This document shows, piece after piece, positions 55,769-64,000 of a stretch of DNA of 64,000 nucleotides. A model generated the notes under the pieces. That model saw only the letters and a program-made list of their open reading frames with translations. It ran no database searches and was not told where the DNA came from. The position numbers and the translations under genes are program-made. The DNA is from RYN-230 sp963837515 (GTDB lineage: Bacteria; Actinomycetota; Actinomycetes; Streptosporangiales; Streptosporangiaceae). Numbering within the stretch: the stretch's first letter is position 1; each line of letters opens with the position of its first letter. The DNA lies in NCBI GenBank assembly GCA_963837515.1, contig CAWINT010000013.1, positions 124,001 through 188,000 on the forward strand. Reading direction: 5' to 3'.

Positions 55769-56483
55769 GCAGCGGCGGCCCCGCGACGTGGCCTTCGCGT
55801 CAGCCGCCTGCGCCGTGCTGGCCGGCTACAACAACTGGCCCGGGCCCGGGCCGGGCGGTGCGCGGGAACGGTGGTATCCGGCGGTCAACGCCGCCGCGGC
55901 GGCGGCCGCACTGGGCGCCGCCCGGCTTTCCGGCCTGGGCGCTGGCGAGCTGGGACTGCGGCCGGACCGGCTGCGGTGCGGGGTGCGCTGGGGCGGGCCA
56001 CCGGCCGCGGCGCTGGCCGCGGGCTGGATCGCGGTGGCGGCCTGGCCGCGCACCCGGCCGGCCGTCGCCGACCGGCGGATCACCGGACTGACCTGGGGTC
56101 AGGTCGGTTACCAGGTGACGGTACGGATCCCGGTCGGGACCGTGCTGTGGGAAGAGATCGCATTCCGGGCCGTGCTCCAGGCGTCGCTGCGCCGGATCCT
56201 GCCCGGGCCGGCCGCCGTGGCGGTGGCCAGCGGCGTGTTCGGCCTCTGGCACATCCGGCCCACCGTGGCCGCGTTGCGGGTCAACCGGGTCGCAGCCGGG
56301 CGGCGCGCCCGTCTGGCCGCGGTGATCGCCGCGGTCGCGGGGACGGCGGTGGCCGGGACGGCCCTGGCCTGGCTCCGGGACCGGTCCGGCAGCCTGGCCG
56401 GGCCGGTGCTGGTGCACCTGGCCGCGAACTGCGCCGCTGCGCTGGCGGCCCGTGCAGCCGCCGGGAGCGCGCCGCGCCGCTGA
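55761..56483 (+). CDS. CPBP-family intramembrane glutamic protease
   Basis: 240 residues, about six hydrophobic segments. The motifs VLWEEIAFRAVLQASL (EE-x3-R), FGLWHIRPT and AGPVLVHLAANC (His) are those of the CPBP/Abi protease family. Related proteins process prenylated substrates, bacteriocin peptides or membrane regulators. Translational coupling to a two-component system suggests that it is part of the signal output or of sensor control (inference). A 38-bp perfect palindrome follows. Confidence 0.85.
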   Translation: MAEQRRPRDVAFASAACAVLAGYNNWPGPGPGGARERWYPAVNAAAAAAALGAARLSGLGAGELGLRPDRLRCGVRWGGPPAAALAAGWIAVAAWPRTRPAVADRRITGLTWGQVGYQVTVRIPVGTVLWEEIAFRAVLQASLRRILPGPAAVAVASGVFGLWHIRPTVAALRVNRVAAGRRARLAAVIAAVAGTAVAGTALAWLRDRSGSLAGPVLVHLAANCAAALAARAAAGSAPRR

Positions 56484-56512
56484 CCCGCCCTCCAGGGGCG
56501 CCGCTCGGCTGG

Positions 56513-56550
56513 CGCGGGGCTCTGGCTCGGGCCCGAGCCAGAGCCCCGCG
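56513..56550. terminator. 38-bp perfect palindrome, probable bidirectional terminator
   Basis: A 19-bp stem with no loop mismatch centred at 56531/56532 (central CTCGGGCCCGAG), 30 bases after the CPBP stop and before the convergent NlpC/P60 gene. Confidence 0.75.
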
Positions 56551-56620
56551 GGGAAGAGGCCTTCCCGCCGTACATAGCGGCCGATGGCGGAAATTCGTTA
56601 CGAAGCCCCTTCGTTAAGTC

Positions 56621-56698
56621 CGCTCAGCATGACGGCCCGGTACGGCCGCTCAGCATGACGGTCCGGTACGGCCGCTCAGCATGACGGTCCGGTACGGC
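56621..56698 (+). repeat. 26-bp tandem repeat, three copies
   Basis: Unit begins cgctcagcatgacgg and ends tccggtacggc; the first copy differs at one base. It lies between the palindrome and the end of the NlpC/P60 gene. Function unknown. Confidence 0.85.
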
Positions 56699-56733
56699 CG
56701 GGCCTTGAGCCCGGCCGGGAGCGGTCAGCCGGC

Positions 56734-57219
56734 TCAGCGGGCCCCGCGGACCCGGAAGTACATGGTCGGGTGCCAGAAGGCGTTCCACGCGTGCCACCCG
56801 ATCAGGGTGCCCGAGTTCAGCGCCCCGAAGGTGTGATTCGACCACGCGACGAACTCCACATGCCCGCTGCCGTAGAACGCCAGGTCACCTCGGCGTGCCT
56901 GGGAATGGGCTTCGCGGATCAGCTTGCCGGACGCCAGCATCTGGTAGGTGGTCCGGCCGAAATACAGGTGCTCTCGGGAGTAGGCGGCCATGACCAGCCC
57001 CGAGCAGTCGAAGCAGGTGGGACCGGTGCCTCCCCAGCAGTACCGGTCGCCCGCGTGCGCCCGGGCCCAATAGAAGGCCGAAAGGCGGGGCGACAGCGTG
57101 CTGGCGTGCGCGGCCTGATGCGACGTCGCCAGCGGGAGGGCCAGGAGAGCGGCGGCCAGGATGGACAGGACGGCCAGGCGGGGCCTGGCCAAACGGTGAA
57201 TTGCGCGATGCTTGCCCAC
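56734..57219 (-). CDS. secreted NlpC/P60-family peptidase-like protein
   Basis: 161 residues from GTG 57219 (GGGAG seven bases upstream); GTG 57270 is an alternative. A signal peptide (ARPRLAVLSILAAALLALPL) precedes the catalytic domain. The active-site Cys is in CFDCSGLVM (C72) and the His in GSGHVEFVA (H120), with the RRGDLAFY strand between them. Such enzymes cut peptide bridges in peptidoglycan. It is small and has only one domain, so it may act locally during cell-wall remodelling. Confidence 0.82.
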   Translation of the reverse strand: MGKHRAIHRLARPRLAVLSILAAALLALPLATSHQAAHASTLSPRLSAFYWARAHAGDRYCWGGTGPTCFDCSGLVMAAYSREHLYFGRTTYQMLASGKLIREAHSQARRGDLAFYGSGHVEFVAWSNHTFGALNSGTLIGWHAWNAFWHPTMYFRVRGAR

Positions 57220-57506
57220 GAGGGGGCTCCCAGATCGCAGGGTGCTTCCGCTGCGCTGGCACGGGTTCACGGTAACCAGCGGCTCTCAGCCGGAAAGCCC
57301 GACAAATTCAGCACCGTAGCCCAATCTGGACGCCGGTCCGGGGGGTTTCGGACAATTAAATACCCGCTGTCAACACGCTGTCATCCTCAGTGACGGAATT
57401 TTGATGGTGTTTGCCCCGGATTGAGGTATTTCTGGAGCCCTTTGGCTCAGTCCGAACGGCCCCGGATTGCGGGCCATCGGCCGATCACGTGGGCCCAAAA
57501 CGTCAC

Positions 57507-58025
57507 TTAAGAACCACCGTTATCGGGCCGGCTGAGCCAGTAGGTGAGGGCGTGCAGGCCCAGCGCCAGCGGCAGTCCCGCGACCGCCACCGCGGCCGCG
57601 CGCGGATCGGTGGTGGTGATGCCGTCGCGGCCGAGTTCCCGGCGGGCCCAGAGCCAGAACGGGATCACCATGGTCGGCGCGGTTACCGCGCCGGACACGT
57701 ACTGCCGGGTGGCCGCCATTACGGCCAGGTGACCGAATCCATGCAGCCCGAAACCCAGCAGCGCGCCGCGGAACACCACCGAACGGCCTCCCGACCGGAC
57801 GCCGAGCACGGTCACCGTGCCCATGGCCACGCCCATGAGCCCAAAGACCGCCAGGAACTGGGACTGCGGGATCCCGGCCCGGCGAAGCGGGCCCGGGACC
57901 GGCACCCGGTCCGGCAGTCTGGCGAGCACCTGCTGGCTGGTGCGGTGCTGCGTGCAGAGTTCTTCGATATCACTGATCGCCCAGGTCGCCAGGAGACCGA
58001 GGCTGACCTTCGTCGAGCGCCGCAT
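57507..58025 (-). CDS. HXXEE-like membrane protein
   Basis: 172 residues from ATG 58025 (GGAGG four bases upstream); an upstream start at 58133 would add 36 residues. Four hydrophobic segments are present. The motif TWAISDIEELCTQHR resembles the H-x-x-E-E signature of this family, but Ser sits where the His is expected. A second motif GFGLHGFGHLAVMAA lies in a later helix. Function of the family is unknown. Confidence 0.55.
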   Translation of the reverse strand: MRRSTKVSLGLLATWAISDIEELCTQHRTSQQVLARLPDRVPVPGPLRRAGIPQSQFLAVFGLMGVAMGTVTVLGVRSGGRSVVFRGALLGFGLHGFGHLAVMAATRQYVSGAVTAPTMVIPFWLWARRELGRDGITTTDPRAAAVAVAGLPLALGLHALTYWLSRPDNGGS

Positions 58026-58232
58026 ACCCTCCACGCTCGCCCGGCGTGGGCCGCGCCGGTAGGGTCCTTGGCCCCATCCGGACCGGCCCCGGCAGTTGGC
58101 GATCCTGCACCCGGACGTTATTGCCATGGCCACCGGCAGGTAATGGGCCTGTCAGCTCAGCCGGACACGTTCCGTAGCCGCTCGCCACCGCGAGCCAGGT
58201 GTGAAACCGTGACTGGCGGGCACTTGGCGGCC

Positions 58233-59810
58233 ATGTCAGTGCCTGAAGCCACGCGCCACGACCGCCCACGCCGCTGGGCCCGGCCACGGCCCGGGACACG
58301 GCCGGAGCAGACGTTAACGTCGTCCCGTCATCAGCCTGGCGCCCCGCCGGCCCGGTGGGACGGCCGCCTGGCACCTCTCGTCGCGGTCACCGTGGCCGCC
58401 GCCGCCTTCACCGTCCTACTGCTGCTGGTCCGGCTGCGCTGGGCACCGCTGGAGTCAGTGGATCACCGGACGGCCGCCCGGCTGAACAGCCTGGTCGCCG
58501 GCGACCCCACCCTGGTCGCGGTGGTCAAGGCGATCACGTGGCTGGGCAGCAGCGGGGTGCTGTGGACGCTGATCGGCGTCGCCACGATCCTGCTGGTGAT
58601 CCGGCGGCGGTGGCGGCTCGCCGGTTACCTGCTGGTCACCGGGGCAGGCGTGCTGGTCCTGGACCCGATCCTCAAGTCGCTGGTGGGCCGGCTGCGCCCG
58701 GTGGTAGCCCACCCGATCGCGCACGGCACCGGGAACAGCTTCCCCAGCGGCCACTCACTCGGCTCCTTCGTCTGCTACGGCGCGCTGTTCCTGGTCTTCC
58801 TGCCCGCCACCCGGGGGCGCTGGCGGACCGTCTTCGCCGCCGTGACGGCCGCGCTGATCGCGGCGATCGGCGTCAGCCGGCTGCTGCTGGGAGTGCACTA
58901 CGTATCCGATGTCCTCGGCGGCTGGGCCCTCGGCATCACCTGGCTCGGCGTCACCGCCTTCGCCTTCGAACTCAGCCGGCGGGCGGCGGACCAGCCGGTG
59001 ACCGACCCGGTCCGCCAGGGCCTGGAGCCCGAAGCCGGTCACGATCTCCACCTCACCCAGACGGAGCCCGTTATGAAGAGAAAACCTGCTGCGCAGCACC
59101 CGGCCCGGACCGCCGCCGGCGTCCTGGTCGCCTGGGTCCTCATCCTCGGCGTCATCGTCGGGATCGGGGAACTCGTCGTCAAGTACGGCGGTGGGAACGT
59201 GCTGGGTGACCACACGATTCCGGCGTGGTTCGCCGCGCACCGCACCGCGACGCTCAACACGTGGAGCCGGCTGATCAGCACGGCCTGCGCCACCACCGGC
59301 ATCCTGATCGTGTCGGTCGTCACATGCGTTGTGTTCCTGGCCGTGACCCGGCGCTGGCGCCCGATCGTCTACCTGGCCGTGGTGATGTTCGGCGAACTGG
59401 CCGCGTTCCTCGCCGCGGCAGCCGTGGTCAAGCGGCCCCGCCCCACCGTCAGCCACATGGACCACCATCTGCCCACCTCGGCCTACCCGTCCGGGCACAT
59501 GGCCGCCACCTGCTGCCTGTACATCGCCATCGCCATCCTGGTCATCGGGCACGCCCGCGGCTGGTGGCGCTGGCTGTTCCTGGTGCCCGCCATCGTGATG
59601 CCGGTGCTCATCGCCCTGTCACGCATGTACCGGGGCGAGCACCACCCGACCGACATTCTCGGCAGCATCGTCTTCGCCGCGCTGTGGCTGACCGCCACCA
59701 CGCTGCTGATCAGGCCCAACGACCAGGGCGCGCGGCGCGCGGCCACCGCGGGCAGCACCGTCAAGGTGCCCACCCAGGCCTTCGACCGCTGGCGGCTCGC
59801 CCGCCGCTGA
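58233..59810 (+). CDS. PAP2-family phosphatase, two PAP2 domains fused in one frame
   Basis: 525 residues from ATG 58233. The first PAP2 domain has KSLVGRLRP (about 149), PSGHS (about 171) and SRLLLGVHYVSD (about 215). The second has KRPRP (about 400), YPSGHMA (about 419) and SRMYRGEHHPTD (about 463). No stop separates them, but an internal ATG at 59073 (MKRKPAAQHP) has GGAG seven bases upstream, so the second half could also be made separately. PAP2 enzymes dephosphorylate membrane lipids such as undecaprenyl pyrophosphate or phosphatidic acid. Most actinomycetes carry single-domain copies, so the double arrangement is notable. Confidence 0.82.
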   Translation: MSVPEATRHDRPRRWARPRPGTRPEQTLTSSRHQPGAPPARWDGRLAPLVAVTVAAAAFTVLLLLVRLRWAPLESVDHRTAARLNSLVAGDPTLVAVVKAITWLGSSGVLWTLIGVATILLVIRRRWRLAGYLLVTGAGVLVLDPILKSLVGRLRPVVAHPIAHGTGNSFPSGHSLGSFVCYGALFLVFLPATRGRWRTVFAAVTAALIAAIGVSRLLLGVHYVSDVLGGWALGITWLGVTAFAFELSRRAADQPVTDPVRQGLEPEAGHDLHLTQTEPVMKRKPAAQHPARTAAGVLVAWVLILGVIVGIGELVVKYGGGNVLGDHTIPAWFAAHRTATLNTWSRLISTACATTGILIVSVVTCVVFLAVTRRWRPIVYLAVVMFGELAAFLAAAAVVKRPRPTVSHMDHHLPTSAYPSGHMAATCCLYIAIAILVIGHARGWWRWLFLVPAIVMPVLIALSRMYRGEHHPTDILGSIVFAALWLTATTLLIRPNDQGARRAATAGSTVKVPTQAFDRWRLARR

Positions 59811-59926
59811 GCCGCCGTCCTCAGCCTCTGCCCGTCCCCGGCGGCCTGGGTGGCCGCCGGGGGCGTCCAGCAGCGGGCCGGGTGCACCGGGCTGACATGC
59901 CGCCAGGTTATTGTGCGGACCGGCAG

Positions 59927-60847
59927 TTAGTTCTGGTGCTGCAGCCGGGCTTCGGCGCGCAGCAGGGCGGGCAGGTCCTCGGGGGCGGGCACGACGCCGC
60001 GCAGACCCCGGGCGGAGAACCAGCCGCCGACGTTCAGCGCATCGCGCTCCAGGTACCCGGCCCCCCGCGGGTTGGCGATGACGTCGATCACCTGGGGCAG
60101 GTCGATCAACACGAGCCGCTCCCGGAGCACCAGCAGGTTGTAGGCGGACATGTCGCCATGGGCCAGCCCGTCCCGGGCCAGGCTGACCAGCGCCCACACC
60201 AGCTGGTCCCACAGCGCGGCCAGATCGCGGGCGGCCGGGCGCAGGTCGGCGAGCCGCGGGGCCGCGGTGCCATCCCGTCCGCCGACGAATTCCAGCAGCA
60301 CCTCGGTGCCGAGCACCTGCACCGGGTACGGCACCGGGACGCCGGCCGGATGCAGCCGGGCCAGGGCGGCGAACTCCGCGGTGGCCCACTGCGCGGCGAT
60401 CATGGCCCGGCCCGCCTCGGTCCGCAGGGCCATGGCCCGGCTGTCCCGGGACGCCCGGACGCGGCGTCCCTCCAGGTAGGCGCTGTCCCGGTGAAACATC
60501 CGGTGGCTGCTGTCCCGGTACCGCTTGGCGGCCAGCAGGCAGGACCGGCCGCCGGGGACCCCGCGCCGGACCAGGAAGACGTCAGCTTCCTTGCCGGTCT
60601 TGAGGATCCCCAGTTCGGTATCGACCGCGGCCAGGTCGGTGACCAGCCAATCCGGGTGGGGCCGCGGGCCACGCTGACCCGCGGTGGACTGGTCCCAGGT
60701 CGACCAGCGGTCGCCCTCGGGCAGTCCATCGGTGACGTCGAGGTCGTCGAGGGATATCAGGGAGCGGCGGTGCCGGTCGCGCTTGGCGAAGACCGGCTCG
60801 TCATCATCGAAACGCCGCCTCCGGCGGCGGAAGGCAGGATCGGGCAC
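59927..60847 (-). CDS. RIO1-like serine protein kinase
   Basis: 306 residues. The ATP-binding strand GILKTGKEADVFLVRRG is followed by the catalytic loop GLAHGDMSAYNLLV (HGD, Asn) and the metal-binding LVLIDLPQV. This is the RIO-kinase layout, used in eukaryotes and archaea for ribosome assembly; bacterial copies are uncharacterised. The N-terminal 75 residues are charged and low complexity. Confidence 0.85.
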   Translation of the reverse strand: MPDPAFRRRRRRFDDDEPVFAKRDRHRRSLISLDDLDVTDGLPEGDRWSTWDQSTAGQRGPRPHPDWLVTDLAAVDTELGILKTGKEADVFLVRRGVPGGRSCLLAAKRYRDSSHRMFHRDSAYLEGRRVRASRDSRAMALRTEAGRAMIAAQWATAEFAALARLHPAGVPVPYPVQVLGTEVLLEFVGGRDGTAAPRLADLRPAARDLAALWDQLVWALVSLARDGLAHGDMSAYNLLVLRERLVLIDLPQVIDVIANPRGAGYLERDALNVGGWFSARGLRGVVPAPEDLPALLRAEARLQHQN

Positions 60848-61140
60848 GGCTGGTGCTCCTCAGGCAGGCGGTCGGGCAGGGCAGCGAAAGCTCCGGGACA
60901 GGCGTCAGCATCGGTCACCCTCCTTCCGCTCCGCCGGCGTCACCGGCTGTGTCGGCTTGTGCGCCCGAGGCTGCCACCCTCGGCCAGTGCCAGCAACTGA
61001 ATTTCGCTGCCCCGCCTAGCCGGGTTACCGCCGGGCCCCTTGCGGTGACCTTTGACACTGGTACGCCGCTCCGCCCGCCGGGATCATAGAAGTAGCGGAG
61101 TCTTGGTGCAATCCAGGCCCCCCGGCGATAGGGGGTTGCC

Positions 61141-62259
61141 ATGTTTCTGCTTATTGCGCTCGCCGTCGCGGCGGCCCTGGTGTTCGGCGGGTTCTACCAG
61201 TGGGCGCGACGGCACGGCCAGTTGACGGCCGGGACCGCCGGGGAACGGAAGCAGGAGAAGCGGCGCATACCGCTGCTGACCGAGGCGGTGGCCTACATCG
61301 GGGCGATCCTGGTGCTGGCGGGCGGGGTGGCCGCCATCGGCCAGCGCTGGGCTCACTTCCCCACCTGGGGGCAGGTGGCCGTGCTGGCCGGCGCCGCGGC
61401 GTTCTTCTTCCTGGTCGGCATCTTCGTCCGCGGAGTGCGGGACCCCGCGATCCAGCGGTTGGCCAGCGTGGCGTGGTTCCTGTCCGTGGCCGGGGTGGCC
61501 GCGGCCGCCGGGCTGGCCACGCATGACCTGATCTACACCCCGGGAGACCCCAGCGCGGACGCAGTGACGATCCTGGGCGTCGGGCTGGCCGCGGCCGTGT
61601 ACTCGGCGGTCCTGTGGCTGGCCCGCCGGAGCGCGGTGCAGGCTGCCGCCCTGTTCGCCGGGCTGGTCATCACGATCTGCGGCATCATCGCCACGGTCGC
61701 CGGCACTCACCCGGCCCACTGGGCCCCGCTCGCCTATGCCCTGGCCCTGTGGGTCTTCGGGCTGGCCTGGGCGGCGCTGGGCTGGCGACGGTACATCGAG
61801 CCGATGTGGGTCACCGTCCCGCTGGGCGCCGTGCTGGCCCTGATCGCGCCGATGCTCGCGACCGGGCCCTACGGCTGGATGTACGCGACGGGGATCGTTA
61901 CCGCCGCCGCGGCGATGGCCCTCAGCGTCCCGCTGCGCAACACGGTCTTCCTCGGCCTGGGCGCGGTGGCGATGTTCGGCTACGTCACCTCCGTGGTGGT
62001 CACCTACTTCCACCGGTCGCTGGGCGTCCCGGCGGCGCTGTCCATCACCGGGGCGCTGATCCTCGTGCTGGCCGCGATCACCGCCCGCCTGATGCGCGCG
62101 ACCCGCCCGCCGAAGCCGGCCGAGCCCGCCCCGCGCCAGCCGGGACCGCCGGTGCATCCGCCCGGGACCACGGAGCCGCCCGGGACCACGGAGCCGCCCG
62201 GGACCACGGAGCCGCCCGCGGAAACGCCCGCCCGGCGGGACCTGCCCAAGGCCTCGTAG
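61141..62259 (+). CDS. multi-pass membrane protein (DUF2157-like)
   Basis: 372 residues with about ten hydrophobic segments, starting with MFLLIALAVAAALVFGGFYQW. The N-terminal soluble loop and LLTEAVAYIGAILVLAGGV resemble DUF2157-type membrane proteins. The tail carries three PPGTTE repeats from an 18-bp repeat and is probably disordered. Function unknown. It converges with the broken serine hydrolase gene. Confidence 0.65.
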   Translation: MFLLIALAVAAALVFGGFYQWARRHGQLTAGTAGERKQEKRRIPLLTEAVAYIGAILVLAGGVAAIGQRWAHFPTWGQVAVLAGAAAFFFLVGIFVRGVRDPAIQRLASVAWFLSVAGVAAAAGLATHDLIYTPGDPSADAVTILGVGLAAAVYSAVLWLARRSAVQAAALFAGLVITICGIIATVAGTHPAHWAPLAYALALWVFGLAWAALGWRRYIEPMWVTVPLGAVLALIAPMLATGPYGWMYATGIVTAAAAMALSVPLRNTVFLGLGAVAMFGYVTSVVVTYFHRSLGVPAALSITGALILVLAAITARLMRATRPPKPAEPAPRQPGPPVHPPGTTEPPGTTEPPGTTEPPAETPARRDLPKAS

Positions 62260-62265
62260 GCGGCC

Positions 62266-62283
62266 GCCAGCCACCGGGCTGGC
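62266..62283. terminator. small hairpin between convergent genes
   Basis: GCCAGCC-ACCG-GGCTGGC, a 7-bp stem with a 4-base loop, six bases after the membrane-protein stop and before the end of the serine hydrolase remnant. Confidence 0.6.
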
Positions 62284-62319
62284 AGCCGCACCCCAGGTCA
62301 GGCCCCGCCGCCGGGTGGC

Positions 62320-63064
62320 TCAGGCGATCGGGTGGAGGAGCCGGGCGTTGACCGGCTCGATGGGGACCAGCCGGTTGGACGTGGCCACGGTGGCCCGGCT
62401 GGTGCCCAGGCCGATGATGAGGGACGTGGCGGCGCCGGGGCCGCCCCCGGCGTGCCCGGCGACGTCCTTCGGCCGGTGCAGCAGCCAGCCGAGCCGATCT
62501 GCGCTCCGGAGGGATCACGGTCGGCGTGCGGCCGGAGCGCCTCGCGGGCGAGGGCCGCCGGCCGCAGCGACCCCCAGGTGAGGCCGAACCGGGCCGGGTC
62601 GGCCGCGGTGGCCCACCGGCCGCCGGCGGCCGGGATGGTGCAGACCTGCGCGGCCACGGCCTCGAAGGTCCCGTCGTCGGCAGCTGGTAGCCGGTGACCG
62701 CATCGCTGTCCGGCCAGCTGGCCGGGAAGGATGAGGCGGTCATCCCGAGTGGCCGGAGCCCTAGTGCGGCGGCCGCCTCCTGGCAGGCGGACCCGGTGAC
62801 GTCGGCGATGAGCTGCCCGAGCATCGCGTACCCGTTGCTGTAACTGAAGGTGCTGCGCGGGCCGCTGCACGGCATGACCGGGCCGGTGAGCGAGGTCAGC
62901 CTGGGGATGCTGGTGCCGAACAGCTGATCCGGGCTGTCCACCCCGGCGGTGTGGCTGAGCAGCTCGCGGATGGTCACCTCGTCGTCAGCAGCCGGACCGT
63001 GCGCACGTGCCCGTTGGCCGGGTCATCCAGCGCGAGGCGGCCGACGGCCGCGAGCCGCAGGACC
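62320..63064 (-). pseudogene. serine hydrolase (beta-lactamase family), 5'-truncated and frameshifted
   Basis: Read on the minus strand, AVLRLAAVGRLALDDPANGH starts abruptly near 63060 and shifts near 62980 into VTIRELLSHTAGVDSPDQLF and RSTFSYSNGYAMLGQLI (the Tyr-x-Asn motif). Another shift near 62690 leads to GGRWATAADPARFGLTWG. A third near 62500 gives RLGWLLHRPKDVAGHAGGG and LVPIEPVNARLLHPIA with a stop at 62320. The N-terminal part with the catalytic S-x-x-K is missing, so the product cannot be active. The missing end coincides with the missing start of the methyltransferase beside it. Confidence 0.78.
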
Positions 63065-63507
63065 GCGTCTTCAACACGATCAACAACCTGACCACGCAGG
63101 ACGCGCAGGTGGCGTGCTTCCAGAACGCGGCCGCCCACCTGGAGCCGGGCGGCTGCTTCGTCATCGAGGTCGGGGTGCCGGAGCTGCGGCGGCTGCCGCC
63201 CGGCCAGGACGTACTGCTGTGGCACGTCAGCCCGGCAGAGTGGGCCTACGACGTGTACGACACCGCCACCCAGGCGATGAGCTCCAACTACGTGACCGTC
63301 ACCGGCGGGCGCGGGGAGTACCGGTCGATCCCGTTCCGCTACGTGTGGCCGGCCGAGCTGGACCTGATGGCCCGGCTGGCCGGGCTGCAGCGGCGCGACC
63401 GCTGGGCCGGGTGGACCCGGGAGCCGTTCACCACCGAGAGCCAGCAGCACGTCTCGATCTGGGCGAAGCCGGCCGCCGGCGGGCGGCCGGGCGGCGGTCA
63501 GCGGTAG
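63065..63507 (+). pseudogene. SAM-dependent methyltransferase, 5'-truncated
   Basis: From about 63065 the text reads VFNTINNLTTQDAQVACFQN, then AAHLEPGGCFVIEVGVPELR, then FRYVWPAELDLMARLAGLQ to the stop at 63507. This is the C-terminal two-thirds of a class I methyltransferase common in actinomycetes. The N-terminal SAM-binding glycine loop is absent. The open frame continues upstream to 63007, but that text is antisense to the serine hydrolase. Confidence 0.75.
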
Positions 63508-64000
63508 GCGTCGGCGTACTGGCGGCGCAGCTTGTACTTGAGCACCTTGCCGCCCACCGTCTCGGGCAGCGCGTCCACGAAGATCACCTGCTTGGGCGTC
63601 TCGAAGCCGGCCAGCCGCCCGCGGCAGAACGCGACCAGCTCGTCCGCGCCCGGTGCGGCCACCGGGTCGGGCACCACGATGGCGGTCACCGCCTCTCCCC
63701 AGTGCTCGTGCGGCAGCCCCACGACCGCCGCCTTGCGCACCCCCGGATGCTGGTGCAGCACGGCTTCCACCCGCAGGCTGGACACGTTCTCCCCGCCCGA
63801 CTTCACGATGTCCTTGTACCGGTCCACCATGATCCGCAGGCCGTGCTCGTCGTAGACGCAGCTGTCCCCGGAGTGGAACCACCCGTACCGGAACGCGTGC
63901 TCGGTGGCCGCCTGGTCGCGGTAGTAGCCGGCGGTGATCGCCGGGGACCGGTACACCGCCTCGCCGGGCTCCCCCGGCCGGTCCGCCAGGATCGTGCCCA
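63498..64000 (-). CDS. AMP-forming acyl-CoA synthetase/ligase, partial
   Basis: Only the C-terminal 160 or so residues are inside the window; the frame is open to the edge. The conserved segments YGWFHSGDSCVYDEHG, DRYKDIVKSGGENVSS and LPETVGGKVLKYKLRRQY (with the catalytic Lys in GGKVLK) are typical of the ANL superfamily. It would activate a carboxylate as its adenylate and load CoA. Its end overlaps the methyltransferase end by ten bases. The substrate cannot be judged without the N-terminal pocket. Confidence 0.88.
   Translation of the reverse strand, partial: GTILADRPGEPGEAVYRSPAITAGYYRDQAATEHAFRYGWFHSGDSCVYDEHGLRIMVDRYKDIVKSGGENVSSLRVEAVLHQHPGVRKAAVVGLPHEHWGEAVTAIVVPDPVAAPGADELVAFCRGRLAGFETPKQVIFVDALPETVGGKVLKYKLRRQYADAYR

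Noticed and set aside
1..64000. tRNA or rRNA genes
   Set aside because: No cloverleaf or conserved rRNA stretch was recognised on either strand by eye; a tRNA scan was not possible.

Overview
The window is high-GC DNA with GTG starts, many ATGA/GTGA gene overlaps and families typical of Actinomycetota: GPP34, DUF2637, DUF222/13E12-HNH, an AfsR/SARP-type regulator, a RamB-type regulator, GTP-dependent PEPCK and an NDMA-type alcohol dehydrogenase. It looks like a filamentous or soil actinomycete chromosome. Genus cannot be decided from the sequence. No rRNA, tRNA or CRISPR array was seen.

Layout. (A) 1-2440: a translationally coupled trio of GT2 glycosyltransferase (cut by the window edge), thymidylate-kinase-like P-loop kinase and HAD-like protein. 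(B) 2441-7259, minus strand: XRE protein, then an apparent operon of ATP-binding protein, GPP34 protein, composite HTH protein, APC permease and GNAT enzyme. (C) 7333-12266: accessory genes that are all frameshifted (DUF574 methyltransferase, HTH/TPR-type regulator, GNAT enzyme, a protein with a PD-(D/E)XK-like motif, a DUF2637 remnant). (D) 12412-18932: a type I restriction-modification locus with a wrecked hsdR, an intact low-GC hsdS and an hsdM frameshifted near its start. (E) 19042-25100: an insertion sequence with exact inverted ends and a 6-bp target duplication inside the 3' end of a DUF2637 gene, then a two-gene nucleotidyltransferase cassette between 29-bp direct repeats, abutting a 13E12/DUF222 HNH gene that ends in the repeat. 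Blocks C-E form a layered mobile and defence island.

(F) 25358-63507 looks more like chromosomal core: L,D-transpeptidase, purple-acid-phosphatase-like enzyme, adenylate kinase, Fpg-like glycosylase, divergent RamB-type regulator and PEPCK, stand-alone E2-type acyltransferase, AfsR-type regulator, alcohol dehydrogenase, MoxR/VWA pair, glucose-6-phosphate dehydrogenase, NDK, secreted and membrane proteins, a two-component system with a CPBP protease, a PAP2-PAP2 fusion and a RIO kinase. At about 63,065 a serine hydrolase and a methyltransferase meet head to head, both missing their N-termini. (G) From 63498 an acyl-CoA ligase runs off the end.

Many frameshifts can be repaired by adding one C or G to a short run. 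Some may therefore be read or assembly errors rather than decay. The hsdR damage is denser and includes substitutions in a catalytic motif, which looks biological.
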